Assembly: GCF_017743975.1 (NCBI RefSeq)
Contig: NZ_JAGHRC010000003.1
Span: forward strand, 1-64,000
Origin: Ruegeria sp. R14_0
Lineage (GTDB): Bacteria; Pseudomonadota; Alphaproteobacteria; Rhodobacterales; Rhodobacteraceae
DNA: 64,000 nt
Reading direction: 5' to 3'
In this document: piece after piece, positions 23,719 to 32,354 of the stretch
Numbering within the stretch: position 1 is the first letter of the stretch
Layout: every line of letters begins with the position of its first letter
Made by a program: the position numbers and the translations under genes
The notes under the pieces: generated by a model
What the model was told of the DNA's origin: nothing
Databases searched by the model: none
What the model saw: the letters and a program-made list of their open reading frames with translations, nothing else

Positions 23719-26613
23719 ATGCTTAGGAAAAAGACCAACGGGGTTGCGAGACGCCCCCAGCGGACAAGTATCCTGTCCCAGGTCGGCGAGAAAACCGTCG
23801 ATCGCCGCGCGTTCCTGCGTGGCTCGGGCCTGACGATCGGCGGCCTTGCCGCGATCAGCGCCACGGGTGGAACCGTGACGCCAGCCAGTGCCCAGACAGC
23901 GGCCAATGCCGCCGTCGAAAACATCAAATCCGTATGCACCCACTGCTCGGTCGGCTGTACAGTCGTTGCCGAAGTGCAGAACGGCGTCTGGATCGGGCAG
24001 GAACCCGGTTGGGACAGCCCGTTCAACCTGGGTGCGCACTGCGCCAAAGGTGCTGCGGTTCGCGAGCACGCCCATGGCGAGCGCCGCCTCAAGTATCCGA
24101 TGAAAAAGGAAGGCGGCGAGTGGAAGCGCATCAGCTGGGAAGAGGCGATCAACGAGATCGGCGACGGCATGATGAGCATCCGCGAGGAATCAGGGCCGGA
24201 CAGCGTGTACTGGCTGGGCTCGGCCAAGCACAATAACGAACAGGCCTATCTGTTCCGCAAGTTCGCCGCCTACTGGGGCACAAACAACGTGGACCATCAG
24301 GCCCGTATCTGCCACTCAACCACGGTTGCCGGCGTTGCGAATACATGGGGCTACGGCGCCATGACCAATTCGTACAATGACATGCACAACAGCCGGGCCA
24401 TCTTTATCATCGGTGGCAACCCGGCCGAGGCGCACCCCGTCTCGCTGCTGCATATCCTGCGTGCGAAAGAGCAAAACAACGCCCCTCTGATCGTCTGCGA
24501 CCCGCGCTTTACGCGCACCGCGGCCCATGCGGATGAATATGTCCGTTTCCGCCCCGGCACCGACGTCGCTCTGGTCTGGGGGATCCTCTGGCACATCTTC
24601 GACAACGGCTGGGAGGACAAAGAGTTCATCCGCACCCGTGTCTGGGGTATGGACCAGATCCGCGAAGAGGTTGCCAAGTGGAACCCGGACGAGGTTGAGC
24701 GCGTTACCGGCACGCCCGGCTCGCAGCTGCGCCGCGTCGCCCGGACCATGGTGAACAACCGTCCTGGCACCGTCGTATGGTGCATGGGTGGTACGCAGCA
24801 CACCAATGGTAACAACAACACCCGCGCCTACTGCGTGCTCCAGCTTGCTCTTGGCAACATGGGTACATCGGGAGGTGGCACCAACATCTTCCGCGGCCAT
24901 GACAACGTGCAGGGCGCAACAGACCTTGGCGTTCTGTCCCACACCCTGCCCGGCTACTATGGCCTGTCGAAGGGTGCATGGGGTCACTGGGCCCGTGTCT
25001 GGGGTGAAGATCCCGAATGGCTGGCGGGTCAGTTCGCCACGATCAAGGACAAGGAAGGCAAGGACAAACCGCTGCAGAATGAGCGCGGCATCCCGGTCTC
25101 CCGCTGGATCGACGGTGTGCTGGAAGATCCGGCCAACATGGATCAGGACAACAACGTCCGCGCCATGGTTCTGTGGGGCCACGCGCCCAACTCGCAGACC
25201 CGGATGACGGAAATGAAAACGGCGATGGAGAAGCTGGACATGCTGGTCGTGATCGACCCGTATCCCACCGTCTCGGCCGTTCTGCAGGACCGTACCGATG
25301 GCGTATACCTGTTGCCTGCCTGTACGCAGTTCGAAACCCGTGGCTCGGTCACGGCCTCGAACCGCTCGCTACAGTGGCGTGACAAGGTAGTGGATCCGCT
25401 GTTCGAAAGCCTGCCGGACGAGGTCATCATGGCCAAGTTCGCCAACAAGTTTGGCTGGGCGGACCGTCTGTTCCGCAACATCGAGATGGACGACCCGGAA
25501 ACCCCGAATGTTGAAAGCATCACGCGTGAGTTCAACTCGGGCCTCTGGACCATCGGCTATACCGGACAGTCACCGGAACGTCTGAAAAGCCATATGGCCA
25601 ACCAGCACACGTTCGACAGAACCACGCTGCAAGCCATTGGTGGACCAAACGACGGCGAGTATTACGGCCTGCCCTGGCCCTGCTGGGGAACACCGGAAAT
25701 GGGTCATACGGGGACACCGAACCTCTATGACATGTCCAAACCGGTGGCCGAAGGCGGCCTGACCTTCCGCGCGCGCTTTGGCGTGGAACGCGATGGCGAC
25801 AACCTGCTGGCTGAAGGGGTCTATAGCGTTGGGTCGGAAATTCAGGATGGATACCCTGAATTCACGATGCAGATGCTCATGGACCTTGGTTGGGACGGTG
25901 ATCTGACGGCTGAGGAACGCGCGGCTATCGACGCCGTTGCGGGACCAGAGACCAACTGGAAGACCGACCTTTCGGGCGGTATCCAGAGGGTCGCGATCGC
26001 CCATGGCTGTGCGCCCTTCGGGAACGCCAAAGCCCGTGCGGTCGTCTGGACCTTCCCGGATCCGATCCCACTGCATCGCGAGCCGCTTTACACGAACCGG
26101 CGCGATCTGGTGGAGGACTATCCGACCTACGAAGACCGTCAGGCCTATCGCCTGCCGACCCTTTACGCTTCGATCCAAAAGAACGACTTTTCAAAGGATT
26201 ACCCGATAATCCTGACGTCTGGTCGTCTGGTCGAGTATGAAGGCGGCGGTGATGAAACACGGTCGAACCCGTGGCTGGCCGAGCTTCAGCAGGACATGTT
26301 CGTCGAGATCAATCCGCGCGATGCCAACAACCTTGGTATTCGTGACGGATCACAGGTCTGGGTCGAAGGTCCTGAAGGCGGCAAGGTCAAGGTGATGGCG
26401 ATGCTGACCAACAGGGTCGGTGCCGGCGTGGCCTTCATGCCATTCCACTTCGGTGGCCATTTCCAGGGCGAGGACCTACGGGCGAAATACCCCGCAGGAG
26501 CTGACCCCTATGTGCTGGGTGAAAGTACCAACACCGCCCAGACCTATGGCTATGATTCAGTGACCCAGATGCAAGAGACCAAAGCGACTCTTTGCAAGAT
26601 CTGGTCAGCGTAA
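23719..26613 (+). CDS. fdhA: Formate dehydrogenase catalytic alpha subunit, Cys type
   Basis: The 964-residue subunit oxidises formate to CO2 at a bis-pterin Mo or W centre. A Tat signal (DRRAFLRGSG, residues 28-37) predicts export to the periplasm. A 4Fe-4S cluster is bound by C73, C76, C80 and C108. The active-site stretch QARICHSTTVAG places cysteine 198 with histidine 199 at the metal, where other enzymes have selenocysteine. MTNSYNDMHNS and GGNPAEAHPV match the FDH-N type. AGGGAGG precedes the ATG. It is followed by fdhB and fdhC. A tungstate importer at the end of the island makes tungsten plausible. Confidence 0.95.
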   Translation: MLRKKTNGVARRPQRTSILSQVGEKTVDRRAFLRGSGLTIGGLAAISATGGTVTPASAQTAANAAVENIKSVCTHCSVGCTVVAEVQNGVWIGQEPGWDSPFNLGAHCAKGAAVREHAHGERRLKYPMKKEGGEWKRISWEEAINEIGDGMMSIREESGPDSVYWLGSAKHNNEQAYLFRKFAAYWGTNNVDHQARICHSTTVAGVANTWGYGAMTNSYNDMHNSRAIFIIGGNPAEAHPVSLLHILRAKEQNNAPLIVCDPRFTRTAAHADEYVRFRPGTDVALVWGILWHIFDNGWEDKEFIRTRVWGMDQIREEVAKWNPDEVERVTGTPGSQLRRVARTMVNNRPGTVVWCMGGTQHTNGNNNTRAYCVLQLALGNMGTSGGGTNIFRGHDNVQGATDLGVLSHTLPGYYGLSKGAWGHWARVWGEDPEWLAGQFATIKDKEGKDKPLQNERGIPVSRWIDGVLEDPANMDQDNNVRAMVLWGHAPNSQTRMTEMKTAMEKLDMLVVIDPYPTVSAVLQDRTDGVYLLPACTQFETRGSVTASNRSLQWRDKVVDPLFESLPDEVIMAKFANKFGWADRLFRNIEMDDPETPNVESITREFNSGLWTIGYTGQSPERLKSHMANQHTFDRTTLQAIGGPNDGEYYGLPWPCWGTPEMGHTGTPNLYDMSKPVAEGGLTFRARFGVERDGDNLLAEGVYSVGSEIQDGYPEFTMQMLMDLGWDGDLTAEERAAIDAVAGPETNWKTDLSGGIQRVAIAHGCAPFGNAKARAVVWTFPDPIPLHREPLYTNRRDLVEDYPTYEDRQAYRLPTLYASIQKNDFSKDYPIILTSGRLVEYEGGGDETRSNPWLAELQQDMFVEINPRDANNLGIRDGSQVWVEGPEGGKVKVMAMLTNRVGAGVAFMPFHFGGHFQGEDLRAKYPAGADPYVLGESTNTAQTYGYDSVTQMQETKATLCKIWSA

Positions 26614-26628
26614 GGAGGAGAAGAGAAA

Positions 26629-27225
26629 ATGGCAGCAAGAGCAAAGTTTCTCTGCGACGCCGAACGCTGCATCGAGTGCAACGCCTGCGTGACCGCGTGT
26701 AAGAACGAACACGAGGTGCCGTGGGGCATCAACCGCCGCAGGGTGGTGACGATTAATGACGGCAACCCGGGCGAACGCTCGATTTCGGTGGCCTGTATGC
26801 ATTGTTCGGATGCGCCTTGCATGGCGGTGTGCCCGGTCGACTGCTTCTATCAGAACGAAGAAGGGGTCGTCCTGCACTCCAAAGACCTGTGCATTGGCTG
26901 TGGCTATTGCTTCTACGCGTGCCCCTTCGGCGCGCCGCAATATCCGCAGGCGGGCAACTTCGGTTCACGCGGCAAGATGGACAAATGTACCTTCTGCGCC
27001 GGTGGCCCCGAAGAAAACAACTCGACCGCAGAGTTCGCAAAGTATGGTCGCAACCGGATCGCCGAGGGCAAACTGCCCATCTGCGCCGAGATGTGCTCCA
27101 CCAAGGCCCTGCTCGCCGGTGACGGCGACGTCGTTTCAGCCATCTACCGTGAACGCGTCGTGGCGCGCGGGTTTGGCTCGGGCGCGTGGGGTTGGGGCAC
27201 AGCCTACGACCAGAAAGACGGCTGA
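26629..27225 (+). CDS. fdhB: Formate dehydrogenase beta subunit, four 4Fe-4S clusters
   Basis: A 198-residue ferredoxin-like electron-transfer subunit. Four cysteine groups are visible: C14/17/20/24, C56/59/64/68, C88/91/94/98, and C120/123 with C152/156. It passes electrons from FdhA to the membrane cytochrome b subunit. Unlike E. coli FdnH it lacks the long C-terminal part with a membrane helix, so it must be held by FdhA and FdhC. It probably travels to the periplasm with FdhA on the Tat signal of that subunit. AAGGAGG lies upstream of the ATG. Confidence 0.93.
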   Translation: MAARAKFLCDAERCIECNACVTACKNEHEVPWGINRRRVVTINDGNPGERSISVACMHCSDAPCMAVCPVDCFYQNEEGVVLHSKDLCIGCGYCFYACPFGAPQYPQAGNFGSRGKMDKCTFCAGGPEENNSTAEFAKYGRNRIAEGKLPICAEMCSTKALLAGDGDVVSAIYRERVVARGFGSGAWGWGTAYDQKDG

Positions 27226-27247
27226 CACCAAGTCAGTGAGAAAAACG

Positions 27248-27272
27248 GATGACCCGCACCGCGCGGGTCATC
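27248..27272 (+). other. Hairpin between fdhB and fdhC
   Basis: A perfect 10-bp stem (27248-27257 with 27263-27272) around accgc lies in the 74-base gap between the two genes. No T-run follows, so it is more likely an mRNA processing or attenuation element than a full terminator. It may keep the amount of FdhC below that of FdhAB. Confidence 0.6.
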
Positions 27273-27299
27273 TCTTTAGGAATTTTGACCGAGGTTCAG

Positions 27300-28505
27300 A
27301 TGTTCCGTCTACTCATCGCATTACTGTTGACCGTTACATTGGCCCAAACCGCCATTGCCCAATCTGGCGAGGCCGAGGCCCCACCCGCTGCTGACAGGGC
27401 GTCGACCGGCGGTGCAACCACGCTGGAAGACATCATGGCACGTCAGCGCGGCGAAAAGGTGGACAACACCTATCGGTCTGAAAACACGGGGCAAGGCAAT
27501 GTCGAAGGCCTGCTGGGTCAATTCGGCCCAAGCGGAGTGGCCTCGGACAGCGATGTTTACCGCGCTTTGCGGTTCGGCTCTGCCGACGTGACAGTCTCGT
27601 CGCGTGGGCCAGCCGACAGCGTTCTGATCCAGGACGGCGGCATGTGGTGGTGGTCGTTCCGCACCGGTCCGCTGCGCGAATACGGCACCTATATCGTGGG
27701 CGGTATGGTGGCAATCATCGTGCTGTTCTTCCTGATCCGCGGAAAAATACGGATCGATGGCGAGAAAACTGGCCGCACCGTCACCCGCTTTAACGGTTTC
27801 GAACGGTTCGGACACTGGCTGTTCGCCGGGTCCTTCCTGATCCTCGGGATAACCGGTCTGCTGACCCTCTATGGTCGCGACTTCCTGATCCCAATCTTCG
27901 GGCGTGAAGGCTTTGCCGTTATCGCACAAGGCTGCAAATGGCTGCACAACAATTTGGCCTGGGCCTTTATGCTGGGGCTGATCATCGTCACCGTGAACTG
28001 GATTGCGCACAACATCCCCAACCGGGTTGACCTGAAATGGCTGGCGGCTGGCGGTGGGTTGTTCACCAAAGGCAGCCATCCCCCCGCCAAGAAATTCAAC
28101 GCGGGCCAAAAGATAATCTTCTGGGCCTGCATCTTGTTGGGCGTCTCGATCAGCCTGTCGGGCCTGTCCCTGTTGTTCCCGTTCGAGCTGCCGATGTTCG
28201 CCAAAACCTTCTCGGTCGCCAATTCCACTGGTATCCCGCAAATGCTGGGCCTGAACCTGCCCGTGCAGATGTCACCGCAGGAAGAGATGCAGTACGCGCA
28301 GGTCTGGCACGTCATGGTCGCTTATGTGTTCATCGCCATCATCATCGCCCATATCTATCTGGGCTCGGTCGGCATGGAAGGCGCGTTTGACGCCATGGGG
28401 ACCGGCGAAGTCGAAGAGCAATGGGCGCGCGAGCATCACTCGCTGTGGCTGGAAGAAGTACAGGAAAAAGAGGCCGGTAAAGCAGCCGCCTCACCCGCCG
28501 AATAA
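27300..28505 (+). CDS. fdhC: Formate dehydrogenase gamma subunit, cytochrome b556
   Basis: A 401-residue inner-membrane protein. It has a signal-like N-terminus, about 110 residues of periplasmic extension, then five hydrophobic helices in total. The cytochrome b core has RFNGFERFGHWLFAGSF and later QVWHVMVAYVFIAIIIAHIY, with the expected heme-ligand histidines. It anchors the enzyme and passes electrons to quinone or onward. ATG at 27300 is preferred over an in-frame codon at 27249, which lies within the intergenic hairpin. The C-terminus is rich in glutamate and alanine. The WD40-cytochrome gene starts directly after its stop. Confidence 0.9.
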   Translation: MFRLLIALLLTVTLAQTAIAQSGEAEAPPAADRASTGGATTLEDIMARQRGEKVDNTYRSENTGQGNVEGLLGQFGPSGVASDSDVYRALRFGSADVTVSSRGPADSVLIQDGGMWWWSFRTGPLREYGTYIVGGMVAIIVLFFLIRGKIRIDGEKTGRTVTRFNGFERFGHWLFAGSFLILGITGLLTLYGRDFLIPIFGREGFAVIAQGCKWLHNNLAWAFMLGLIIVTVNWIAHNIPNRVDLKWLAAGGGLFTKGSHPPAKKFNAGQKIIFWACILLGVSISLSGLSLLFPFELPMFAKTFSVANSTGIPQMLGLNLPVQMSPQEEMQYAQVWHVMVAYVFIAIIIAHIYLGSVGMEGAFDAMGTGEVEEQWAREHHSLWLEEVQEKEAGKAAASPAE

Positions 28506-29768
28506 ATGCGCGGGCTGGTTCTGGCGCTGGCCCTTGTGCCCCTGCCCGCCTGGTCTGAGTTCTTTACGCTCAAAGGCCATGGCGGGCCGATTATGGGCAT
28601 CGCCACCGCCCCCGATGGCAGGATTGCGACCGCCAGTTTCGACAACTCGGTCGGCCTGTGGACCGGTCAATCCCCGGAATGGTTGGAAGGGCATGAGGCC
28701 GCGGTCAATTCCGTGGTGTTCAACGGAACTGCGATCTATTCGGCTGGGGATGATTTCACACTGCGCCAGTGGCCCGGTGGGCAGGTCGTCGGTCAGCACC
28801 AAGGAAAGATCGTTGCCGTTGCAGCTTCAAAAACGCATGTGGCGACGGCCAGCTGGGACGGCACCATCGGCCTTTGGCCCGTGGATGGATCACCCCCCGC
28901 GATGCTGGGGCCAATCGGCAGCGGTGTGAACGACGTGGCTTTCACTGCAGACGGTTCCCGGCTTTACTCCGCCGGCGTCGACGGGGCCTTGCGCGTTTGG
29001 GATCTCGCCAGCGGTCAAGAAACGGACCGGCTGGTAGAGCATGGATTTGGCATTAACGAACTGGTCCTGAACCAACAGGATGGCTGGATCGCCTATGGCG
29101 CAGTCGATGGTGTGACACGGATCCTTGATCTGGAAACCAGAGAAGAACGCGATTTCACGCTGGAACGCCGACCAATTCTGGCCCTGGCCCTCAGCCCTGA
29201 TCGCAGGTTGCTGGCGGTCGGTGATGGCGAGGGCTACATCATGGTGATCGATACCGTCGACTGGCGGATCGCGCAGGATTTCCGGGCCACGCTGCGCGGG
29301 CCGGTGTGGGCACTCGCGTTTTCCCCGGATGGTCTGAACTTGCACGCAGGTGGTATTGACGAGGCGATGTACAGCTGGCCGGTTGAAACGCTTGGCGACC
29401 AACAGCAAATGGCAGCCGCCGAGCCCAGCTTTCTCAAGAACCCCGAGGAAATGGAAAACGGCGAGCGGCAGTTCGCGCGCAAATGTTCGATCTGCCACAG
29501 CCTGACGCCCGACGGGCAACGACGCGCGGGTCCGACCTTGTACGGTGTTTTCGGCCGCACGGCAGGCACGCTGCCGGAATATTTTTACTCGGACACGCTG
29601 CAAGACTCTGATATCATTTGGAATGAAGAAACGATAAACGCTCTGTTTGATGAAGGGCCGGACCATTACATCCCGGGATCGAAGATGCCGATGCAGCGGA
29701 TCACCGAACCCAAGGATCGGGACGACCTGATCGCCTTTTTGCGCCGGGCAACGGCACCGGAAAACTGA
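28506..29768 (+). CDS. Periplasmic WD40-like propeller fused to cytochrome c
   Basis: A 420-residue exported protein (signal peptide about 1-17). Residues 18-300 form WD40-type repeats, with recurrent GH..., AFSPDG and VWDL-like ends (for example ALRVWDLASG near 161-170). The C-terminal domain is a cytochrome c with CSICH at 327-331 and the probable sixth ligand methionine in GSKMPM at 391-396. It immediately follows fdhC without a gap (TAA then ATG), so it belongs to the fdh operon. Likely a docking or electron-transfer partner of formate dehydrogenase. Such a fusion is uncommon in its operon position. Confidence 0.85.
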   Translation: MRGLVLALALVPLPAWSEFFTLKGHGGPIMGIATAPDGRIATASFDNSVGLWTGQSPEWLEGHEAAVNSVVFNGTAIYSAGDDFTLRQWPGGQVVGQHQGKIVAVAASKTHVATASWDGTIGLWPVDGSPPAMLGPIGSGVNDVAFTADGSRLYSAGVDGALRVWDLASGQETDRLVEHGFGINELVLNQQDGWIAYGAVDGVTRILDLETREERDFTLERRPILALALSPDRRLLAVGDGEGYIMVIDTVDWRIAQDFRATLRGPVWALAFSPDGLNLHAGGIDEAMYSWPVETLGDQQQMAAAEPSFLKNPEEMENGERQFARKCSICHSLTPDGQRRAGPTLYGVFGRTAGTLPEYFYSDTLQDSDIIWNEETINALFDEGPDHYIPGSKMPMQRITEPKDRDDLIAFLRRATAPEN

Positions 29769-29781
29769 GCCGGAGGAGACT

Positions 29782-29907
29782 ATGAAAGCCTTTCTTGCTG
29801 CTGTCGCCGCCATGGTGGTTATTACCGTCGCCGCGCCATTTGCGCTGCAACAGATCGGGTTCAGCGCCGCGGATGCCGGGTCGGGATCGGCCGTGCGTCT
29901 CGACTGA
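29782..29907 (+). CDS. Small 41-residue exported or membrane peptide
   Basis: This short gene has CGGAGGAG 5 bases before its ATG, 13 bases after the cytochrome stop, and its TGA is followed immediately by the ATG of the regulator gene. The peptide begins MKAFLAAVAAMVVITVAAPF, a signal or membrane helix, and ends in a 20-residue polar tail (..AADAGSGSAVRLD). The good ribosome binding site and tight packing support translation. Its function is unknown; a small subunit of the cytochrome or dehydrogenase complex is the simplest idea. Confidence 0.7.
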   Translation: MKAFLAAVAAMVVITVAAPFALQQIGFSAADAGSGSAVRLD

Positions 29908-30780
29908 ATGTCCGAATACCTAACCACCAAGGAACTGGCCGATCTGCTGCGCATTGGCGAGCGGAAAGCCTATGACCTCGCCTCGTCGGGCGAGGTTCCA
30001 TGTGTGCGCGCCATGGGAAAGCTGTTGTTTCCAAGGGCCGAGGTGATTGCATGGCTGAACGCCTCTCGGTCCGGTCCACAAGTGGCCGAACCGCCCCTGC
30101 CCCCGATTGTCGCCGGCAGCCACGATCCATTGCTGGACTGGGCGCTGCGCGAAAGCGGCTCGGGATTGGCCACCTACTATGATGGCTCTTTCGACGGGCT
30201 GACGCGGCTGAAAGACCGAAGCGCTCAGGCCGCCGCACTGCATATTCATGAGGATGGCGGGTTCAACACCCGGGCCTTGCGCGACGCGTTGGGCGAGGCC
30301 CCAGTGGTTCTGTTCGAAGTCGCCCAACGCCAGCGCGGATTGCTGCTGGCTCCGGGCGCGACCGATATCGAGGGTTTTGCACAGTTGAAAGGTCGTCGTG
30401 TCATCCTCCGACAAGACAGCGCCGCCAGCCAACGTTTGTTCGATGCGCAACTGGACGCCCACGGCATGACGCGCGACGATCTGGACACTCTGCCCACCTG
30501 CGCCCGCACCGAGGAAGAGTTGGCCATCGCGATCCACGACAGCAAGGCCGAGGCCGGGTTTGGCCTGGGCGCATTGGCGGGGCTGTATGATCTGAGTTTT
30601 GTGCCCACGCACTCGGAACGTCTGGACCTGGCAATCTGGCGACGGGCCTATTTTGATGACCCGATGCTCAAACTTCTGAGTTTCCTGCAATCCGAGCGGT
30701 TCGCGATACGGGCCGCTGAGTTTGGCAGCTATGATCTGTCTGGTCTGGGTACGATCCACCATAACGGCGCCAGCGGGTAA
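29908..30780 (+). CDS. One-component HTH regulator with periplasmic-binding-protein-like domain
   Basis: A 290-residue cytoplasmic protein. Residues 1-52 form an excisionase/MerR-like helix-turn-helix (LTTKELADLLRIGERKAYDLA). From about residue 70 on it resembles the PBP-type domain of molybdate/tungstate-binding proteins. No signal peptide is present, so the ligand is sensed inside the cell. Its position between the fdh operon and the convergent tup operon (4 bases apart) suggests that it senses tungstate or molybdate and controls fdh and/or tup. The effector and sites are inferred. Confidence 0.8.
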   Translation: MSEYLTTKELADLLRIGERKAYDLASSGEVPCVRAMGKLLFPRAEVIAWLNASRSGPQVAEPPLPPIVAGSHDPLLDWALRESGSGLATYYDGSFDGLTRLKDRSAQAAALHIHEDGGFNTRALRDALGEAPVVLFEVAQRQRGLLLAPGATDIEGFAQLKGRRVILRQDSAASQRLFDAQLDAHGMTRDDLDTLPTCARTEEELAIAIHDSKAEAGFGLGALAGLYDLSFVPTHSERLDLAIWRRAYFDDPMLKLLSFLQSERFAIRAAEFGSYDLSGLGTIHHNGASG

Positions 30781-30784
30781 TCCC

Positions 30785-31600
30785 TCACTTGGCGTTTGGA
30801 AAGAACAACTGCTGACCGTTTGGTTTGAAGGCCTCGATGGCCGCCTGACCATCCGGGCCAATCAGCCAATCAACAAAGCGCTGACCTGCCGACGCACGCA
30901 CGCGCGGGTGCTTGTCGGGGTTCACCAGAATGACGCCGTATTGATTGAACAAGCGCGGATCGCCTTCGACCAGCACCTCAAGGTTTCCGCGATTGCCGAA
31001 TGATTCCCACGTGGCACGATCCGTCAGCGCGTAAGCGTCCATGCCACTTGCTACGTTCAACGTCGCTCCCATGCCCGATCCTGTTTCCCGGTACCACGTG
31101 CCCGATGCATCGGCAGGATCAACACCGGCAGCTTCCCAGTGGCGCAGCTCAGCCTTATGAGTGCCGCTGTCGTCCCCGCGCGAGGCAAAGGGCGCTTTGG
31201 CCTGAGAGACTGCGGTCAAAGCCGCCACGATATCAGAACCGCCTTCGACCCCGGCCGGGTCCGACTTTGGCCCGACCAGAACAAAGTCGTTATACATCAC
31301 GTCAAAACGTTCAACGCCCCAGCCATCTGCGACGAACTGTTCCTCATCTGCCCTGGAATGGACCAGCAGAACATCTCCGTCGCCATTGATGGCATTGCGG
31401 ATTGCCTGACCGGTGCCAACGGCGACCACGCGCACGTCGATCCCCGTTTCGGCCTCGAACCAGGGAAGGATGTTATCCAGCAAGCCCGAATTCTGGGTCG
31501 AGGTTGTGGATTGAACCACGATAAACGGCTCTTCTGCCGTCGTGGGGCCTGCAATAAGGCCAAGGGAAAGCACTACTGCCCGAAAGACATTTCGGATCAT
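30785..31600 (-). CDS. tupA: Tungstate ABC transporter substrate-binding protein
   Basis: A 271-residue protein with a signal peptide (1-22) and TupA/WtpA-type oxyanion-binding motifs: TTSTQNSGLLDNILPWF near residue 31 and SRGDDSGTHKAE near 139. It binds tungstate with high affinity in related systems. The start at 31600 is chosen since the signal peptide begins there; the upstream in-frame stretch to 31720 belongs to tupC. Last gene of the tupBCA unit. It ends 4 bases from the convergent regulator gene. Molybdate as an additional ligand cannot be excluded. Confidence 0.9.
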   Translation of the reverse strand: MIRNVFRAVVLSLGLIAGPTTAEEPFIVVQSTTSTQNSGLLDNILPWFEAETGIDVRVVAVGTGQAIRNAINGDGDVLLVHSRADEEQFVADGWGVERFDVMYNDFVLVGPKSDPAGVEGGSDIVAALTAVSQAKAPFASRGDDSGTHKAELRHWEAAGVDPADASGTWYRETGSGMGATLNVASGMDAYALTDRATWESFGNRGNLEVLVEGDPRLFNQYGVILVNPDKHPRVRASAGQRFVDWLIGPDGQAAIEAFKPNGQQLFFPNAK

Positions 31601-31619
31601 TCCGAACTCCAACTTGTTT

Positions 31620-32354
31620 TTATGTAACCAGCCCGCCTGCCAAATACCTGCGCGAAGCTTCGCTTTTTGGGGCATCCAATACCTGACGGGCGTCGCCGTG
31701 TTCAACCACATGACCCCCATGCATCATGACGATATCCGCAGCCAGTCGCCGCGCCTGCCCGATGTCATGGGTGACCATAACAATCCGCACACCCCGGCCC
31801 GAGGCGCGCAGGACCATTCCTTCGATCATCTGCGTTGCGCTGGGGTCCAGCGCGCTGGTTGGCTCATCCAGAAACAGGGTGTCTGGATCCAGCGCCAGCG
31901 CACGCAAGATCGCCAATCGTTGCGCCTCACCCCCTGACAATGACCGCGCGGATTGTCGTGCCTTGCCCTCTAGCCCGCCTTCGGCCAACAGCTCGGCGAT
32001 GCGCACTTTGCGGGCAGAGCGATGCAGACCCCGGCGTTTCAGAACAAAGTCCAGATTGGCCGACACCGACCGGCGCAGAAGAACCGGCTGCTGAAACACC
32101 ATCGCTTGCCGCGCCGTTTGGTCGGTGTTCAGAGGCACCCCGTCCTGTTTGACAAATCCTTTGTCCGGCACGATCAAACCGTGCAGACACCGCAGCAACA
32201 GGCTTTTACCCGCACCGTTCGGCCCAAGGATCAGCGTCGGCCCGGGTCCATTCAATGCCAGATGCGGGACATCCAACAAGGCCGCGCCGTTGCGTGCGAT
32301 CTTTACGCCGTTCACGACGATATGGCCCGCCATTTCCGAGATCAGATCACGCAT
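31620..32354 (-). CDS. tupC: Tungstate ABC transporter ATP-binding protein
   Basis: A 244-residue ABC ATPase. Walker A GPNGAGKSLLLRCLHG (about residue 46), signature LSGGEAQRLAI and Walker B TLFLDEPTSALD are in the usual order. The start at 32354 overlaps the end of tupB by 8 bases (ATGCGTGA), which couples them. It powers import of tungstate with TupA and TupB. A shorter start at 32333 is possible. Confidence 0.9.
   Translation of the reverse strand: MRDLISEMAGHIVVNGVKIARNGAALLDVPHLALNGPGPTLILGPNGAGKSLLLRCLHGLIVPDKGFVKQDGVPLNTDQTARQAMVFQQPVLLRRSVSANLDFVLKRRGLHRSARKVRIAELLAEGGLEGKARQSARSLSGGEAQRLAILRALALDPDTLFLDEPTSALDPSATQMIEGMVLRASGRGVRIVMVTHDIGQARRLAADIVMMHGGHVVEHGDARQVLDAPKSEASRRYLAGGLVT

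Noticed and set aside
23719..26613. Possible selenocysteine codon in fdhA
   Set aside because: The active-site position is a normal Cys codon and the frame has no internal UGA.
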